A stretch of DNA of 8,759 nt, taken from the NCBI GenBank assembly GCA_017445525.1, contig JAFSTZ010000060.1:1-8759 (forward strand), written 5' to 3'. A program made the position numbers and the translations under genes. The notes below the pieces were generated by a model. That model was not told where the DNA came from. It saw only the letters and a list, made by a program, of their open reading frames with translations, and did not search any database. Source of the DNA: Eubacterium sp. (GTDB lineage: Bacteria > Bacillota > Clostridia > Lachnospirales > Lachnospiraceae). This document shows, one piece after another, positions 6,230 through 8,759 of the stretch (its first letter is position 1; each line of letters begins with the position of its first letter).

Positions 6230-6250
6230 TGTATTAAGCACTTAATACAG
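6229..6250. promoter_or_regulatory. Perfect 22-bp palindromic operator, probable GntR site
   Basis: CTGTATTAAG (6229-6238) and CTTAATACAG (6241-6250) are perfect reverse complements with a CA centre. The palindrome begins at the last base of the -10 box and covers the expected start of transcription, where a bound repressor would block initiation. The GTATTA...TAATAC arms fit the general GT...AC form of GntR-family operators, and the first gene of the operon encodes a GntR protein, so self-repression is likely. Assignment to that protein is inference. Confidence 0.75.
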
Positions 6251-6361
6251 CAGTACAGTGATGAAGTGTGGACTTCCCATATGAGGTACCAACACAACCC
6301 ACTGATATCGCTCTAAACAGTGCTTATCGCGCGAAGAAACAGACAATCATATAACTACCAA

Positions 6362-6367
6362 AGGAGG
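6362..6367 (+). promoter_or_regulatory. Ribosome binding site of the GntR regulator gene
   Basis: AGGAGG eight bases before ATG 6376. TACC (6356-6359) and GGTA (6366-6369) could pair across it as a very short hairpin; this is too weak to call a switch. Confidence 0.8.
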
Positions 6368-6375
6368 TACTGCCT

Positions 6376-6759
6376 ATGGCGTGGGACTTGTCAAGCGAGC
6401 GACCGATCTACATCCAGCTGGTCGAGCGCATCACCAGACAGATCGCATCAGGTGCCTATAAACCCGGAGACAGATTTCCGTCGGTGAGAGAGCTGGCACT
6501 CGAGGCCGCGGTAAATCCAAACACGATGCAACGAGCCATGGCCGCTCTGGAAGCAGACGGTCTGCTGATCACCAGCAGAACCGCAGGTCGCACGGTCACG
6601 GAGGATATGGCACTGATCGAATCAGTCAAGAAAGAGATCGCAGTGAGCGAGTATAATAGCTTCTACAGATCGATGAAGGAGCTCGGCTACAGCGATGACG
6701 AGATAGTACGGTTTGTCAGAGAGACCAAACCGGAATCAGAGAAGGGAGGAAGATCATGA
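6376..6759 (+). CDS. GntR-family transcriptional regulator, YtrA-type
   Basis: 127 residues. An N-terminal winged helix-turn-helix (about 10-78) carries the GntR signature: PIYIQLVERITRQIASG, then KPGDRFPSVREL, the recognition-helix region NPNTMQRAMAALEADGL, and a wing containing TSRTAGRTV. The C-terminal part is only about 45 residues and helical, too short for the ligand domains of the FadR or HutC types; this short tail is typical of YtrA-type regulators, which usually sit first in an operon with ABC transporter genes, as here. Such proteins are dimeric repressors released by cell-envelope stress or an unknown effector. Its probable operator is the palindrome at 6229-6250. Its stop codon overlaps the ATG of the ABC ATPase (ATGA), so the two are translated together. 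Family firm; inducer unknown. Confidence 0.94.
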   Translation: MAWDLSSERPIYIQLVERITRQIASGAYKPGDRFPSVRELALEAAVNPNTMQRAMAALEADGLLITSRTAGRTVTEDMALIESVKKEIAVSEYNSFYRSMKELGYSDDEIVRFVRETKPESEKGGRS

Positions 6760-7451
6760 ATATATTACAAGCAGATTCACTTTCAAAAAGCTATGGACAG
6801 TGGCCTGCTCTTAGGAATGTAAATCTGACACTGGAGACAGGAAGAGTCATAGGACTTCTCGGACCGAACGGATCCGGCAAGACAACATTTTTAAAGATAA
6901 TCGCAGGTCTGCTGACGCCCACATCGGGAAGCGTTACTATAGGAGGGATGATGCCCGGTGTCGAAACAAAGAAGATGGTTTCATTTTTGCCGGACACGGT
7001 GTTCTTTCCGACATGGATGAAGGCAAAAGATGCGTTTGACTTGTTCGGTGATTTCTATGTGGATTTCAACAGGAGCAAGGCAAGAGAGATGTTGAAAAGC
7101 CTCGATATCTCCGAGGATATGAAGCTTAAAAATATGAGCAAGGGTACTCTCGAGAAGGTCCAGCTCATCGCAGCGATGAGCCGCGAGGCAAAGCTGTACT
7201 GCCTGGACGAGCCCATCGGAGGAGTCGATCCGGCAACGAGAGACTACATCCTGCGCACTATCATAAATAACTACGCAGAGGACTCAACTGTGTTGCTCTC
7301 AACTCATCTCATATCAGATGTTGAGAACGTTCTGGACGAGGTTATTTTTCTACAAAACGGAGAGATCAGACGTCACTCATCAGTCGACGATATCAGGGAA
7401 CAGGAAGGTAAGTCGGTTGATGCTCTTTTCAGGGAGGTGTTCGCATGTTAG
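6756..7451 (+). CDS. ABC transporter ATP-binding protein
   Basis: 231 residues, normal for a single nucleotide-binding subunit. Walker A is GPNGSGKTT (36-44); the signature is NMSKGTLEKVQL (126-137), a variant of LSGGQ; Walker B with the catalytic glutamate is LYCLDEP (147-153, Glu152); the D-loop is GGVD (155-158) and the H-loop is STHL (His184). The Q-loop position reads FLPDTVFF, with Asp80 in place of the usual Gln, a variant I associate with ATPases of YtrA-linked transporters. It should power the permease encoded next to it, on the inner face of the membrane. GGAGGA (6745-6750) lies 5 bases before the ATG; the gene overlaps the GntR gene by 4 bases and the permease gene by 7. The substrate cannot be read; export or antibiotic/envelope-stress defence is the usual role of such operons. 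Confidence 0.95.
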   Translation: MNILQADSLSKSYGQWPALRNVNLTLETGRVIGLLGPNGSGKTTFLKIIAGLLTPTSGSVTIGGMMPGVETKKMVSFLPDTVFFPTWMKAKDAFDLFGDFYVDFNRSKAREMLKSLDISEDMKLKNMSKGTLEKVQLIAAMSREAKLYCLDEPIGGVDPATRDYILRTIINNYAEDSTVLLSTHLISDVENVLDEVIFLQNGEIRRHSSVDDIREQEGKSVDALFREVFAC

Positions 7452-8275
7452 GTAAGATGATCAAACACGAATTCAAAGCAACAGGAAGACTTATATTGCC
7501 GCTTTTTCTGCTCGTGATCGTGATGACTCCGGTGCTCGCGCTGTTGAATAAACTCGCGTCTCACATCGGCAGGAAATCATTGGCGGGAGGCCTGCTTTCG
7601 GGCATAAGCATGGTCAGCTTTGTAGCGATGATGATAGGTGCTTGTGTAGCAGTATTTATCTATATCATGGTGAGATTTTACAAGACGATAGCAACCTCGG
7701 AAGCCTACATGACCTTCTGCCTGCCGGTCAACTCTCATCACGTGATGCTGTCAAAGCTTATCGTAGCCACTATATGGCAGGTATTGACTGTAGCTATCGC
7801 CATAGGCTCACTGTATATCATGTTTATTATAAATGGCATCATCGAGCCGGGCACGGTGTTCAGTCATATGGAAAGAATGCTAACTTCATCGGGAATAGAA
7901 TACGGTTCTTTGTTCGGATTTTTATTTAAGATCGGTGCCATGATATTTATATCGATGATCACATCCATCCTTTCATGGTATCTGGCTGTCTGCCTCGGTC
8001 AGATCTTCCAGGAAAAGCGTGTACTGATGAGCATCGTGATGTATGTGGGGATTTACATGGTTATGCAGATAATATATATGTGCGTACTGCTACCGTATAT
8101 CCTGAGTCACTCCTCAGAGTTCACTATGGGGGAGGCAAAGGCAATTAACATGCAGATGAATGCGGAGTTTCCGTCAGGTCTGCTGCTGGCTGTCGGCATT
8201 ATAAATATCGTGCTCGCGGTTGTATTCTATGTCGTAGGTACACAGATACTGAAGAAGAAAACGAACGTGAGATAA
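7445..8275 (+). CDS. ABC transporter permease, six membrane segments
   Basis: 276 residues with six hydrophobic segments, at about 15-36, 50-80, 103-130, 158-185, 195-222 and 243-268. The start MLGKMIKHEFKATGR is the usual short amphipathic lead of ABC-2-like permeases that pair with GntR-linked ATPases. It is the membrane half of the transporter whose ATPase is encoded just upstream (7-base overlap). GGGAGG (7432-7437), 7 bases before the ATG, supports this start. Two stop codons follow in tandem (TAA then TAG). No recognisable substrate-binding domain or catalytic residue is present, so the substrate is unknown; the protein is poorly conserved in sequence and is assigned mainly on topology and context. 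Confidence 0.85.
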   Translation: MLGKMIKHEFKATGRLILPLFLLVIVMTPVLALLNKLASHIGRKSLAGGLLSGISMVSFVAMMIGACVAVFIYIMVRFYKTIATSEAYMTFCLPVNSHHVMLSKLIVATIWQVLTVAIAIGSLYIMFIINGIIEPGTVFSHMERMLTSSGIEYGSLFGFLFKIGAMIFISMITSILSWYLAVCLGQIFQEKRVLMSIVMYVGIYMVMQIIYMCVLLPYILSHSSEFTMGEAKAINMQMNAEFPSGLLLAVGIINIVLAVVFYVVGTQILKKKTNVR

Positions 8276-8296
8276 TAGTACTATTCACTTTATCTT
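8267..8296. terminator. Weak candidate bidirectional terminator between convergent genes
   Basis: GTGA (8267-8270) with TCAC (8285-8288) and, inside, the 12-bp palindrome AATAGTACTATT (8274-8285) can form an imperfect hairpin with a 4-base bulge, followed on the plus strand by the T-rich run TTTATCTT. AGATAA (8270-8275) and TTATCT (8290-8295) are also inverted repeats. The stem is AT-rich and short, so termination strength is doubtful. Confidence 0.3.
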
Positions 8297-8759
8297 ATAA
8301 CAACCCTTCCGGTACACTCCATCACAGGGTCATCATGTATGATCTCACCCACGCTGTCCACTGTGATGGTACCGGACTTCGGGTTCTTGACCGAGTCGAT
8401 ATGTCCTCTGATATCGGCAGTTACATCCGAGTATTCAAATGCCAGATCGGCATCATTCATCGTACAGTTGATAAGCTTCAGATTCTCACAGTAGCACAGG
8501 GGCTGGGTTCCGGAAATCTTGCAGTCTATCAAAGTCAATCCATCCGAAAACCAACCAAGATACTCGCCCTTGACAGTACTGTTTTTCACGGTTACATTTT
8601 TACTATGCCAAAAAGCATCCTTGGTATCGAGCAGACTGTCCTCTATCTCCAGTCCGTCGATATACTGGAAGGAATACTTGCCTTTCATTTTTACATCTTT
8701 GAGTCGTATGTTTTTGCTGTCCAGAAACAGGTATTCCGATTCGATGGAGGATCTTTCCA
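8290..8759 (-). CDS. DUF3737-family beta-helix protein, C-terminal part, cut by window edge
   Basis: The frame is open from the window edge to the TAA at 8290, 156 codons plus two bases; the N-terminal part lies beyond the window (full members are about 280 residues, from memory). An internal Met at 8688 is not the start, because the upstream codons (SSIESEYLFLDSKNIRLKDV) continue the same repeat pattern. The protein has short repeats of the form xNxxLxNCx, as in KNVTVKNSTVKGEYLGW, LTLIDCKISG and LKLINCTMND, the sign of a right-handed parallel beta-helix. The ends LAFEYSDV, IDSVKNPKSGTI and GEIIHDDP agree with my memory of DUF3737 proteins, which are often just annotated as hypothetical or as pectate-lyase-like. 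No catalytic residues can be assigned and no signal peptide can be seen in the part present. Function unknown. Confidence 0.88.
   Translation of the reverse strand, partial: ERSSIESEYLFLDSKNIRLKDVKMKGKYSFQYIDGLEIEDSLLDTKDAFWHSKNVTVKNSTVKGEYLGWFSDGLTLIDCKISGTQPLCYCENLKLINCTMNDADLAFEYSDVTADIRGHIDSVKNPKSGTITVDSVGEIIHDDPVMECTGRVVIR

Overview
The window looks like chromosomal DNA of an anaerobic Firmicute, most likely in Clostridia and probably Lachnospiraceae (Butyrivibrio-like). This is inferred from consensus sigma-A promoters, strong AGGAGG ribosome binding sites, moderate GC content, a DUF3737 protein, an Ig-like secreted protein with an Ala/Pro/Thr linker, and a YtrA-type GntR/ABC operon. 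No RNA gene, mobile element, CRISPR array or plasmid function was seen.

Layout. (1) 1-508, minus: the start of a secreted Ig-like surface protein, cut by the window edge. (2) 509-899: an intergenic region with two divergent promoters and several small inverted repeats. (3) 900-1226, plus: a single-domain STAS (anti-anti-sigma type) protein. (4) 1283-6094, minus: a compact three-gene operon. In transcription order it encodes a Sfp-type 4'-phosphopantetheinyl transferase, a membrane dCache-HAMP-PP2C (SpoIIE/RsbU type) phosphatase, and a MATE-family transporter with an RsbW-like ATPase/kinase domain fused to its C-terminus. (5) 6095-6375: a divergent control region with a near-consensus promoter and a perfect 22-bp palindrome. 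(6) 6376-8275, plus: a GntR (YtrA-type) repressor, an ABC ATPase and a six-segment ABC permease, all overlapping or nearly so. (7) 8290-8759, minus: the C-terminal part of a DUF3737 beta-helix protein, cut by the window edge.

How the genes may work together. The centre of interest is 900-5232. A sensor phosphatase, an RsbW-like domain and a STAS protein are the three parts of a partner-switching circuit. Here no sigma factor is nearby, and the RsbW-like domain is joined to a membrane transporter. A plausible model is that an extracellular ligand sensed by the dCache domain changes the phosphorylation of the STAS protein, which then binds or releases the tail of the MATE protein and so controls transport. 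The RsbW-like domain has lost the usual N-box asparagine, so it may be a binding platform and not an active kinase. The phosphopantetheinyl transferase is translationally coupled to the phosphatase and may draw its own expression, or a link to acyl- or peptidyl-carrier proteins, into this circuit. The GntR/ABC operon is a separate, probably self-repressed export or stress-response unit.
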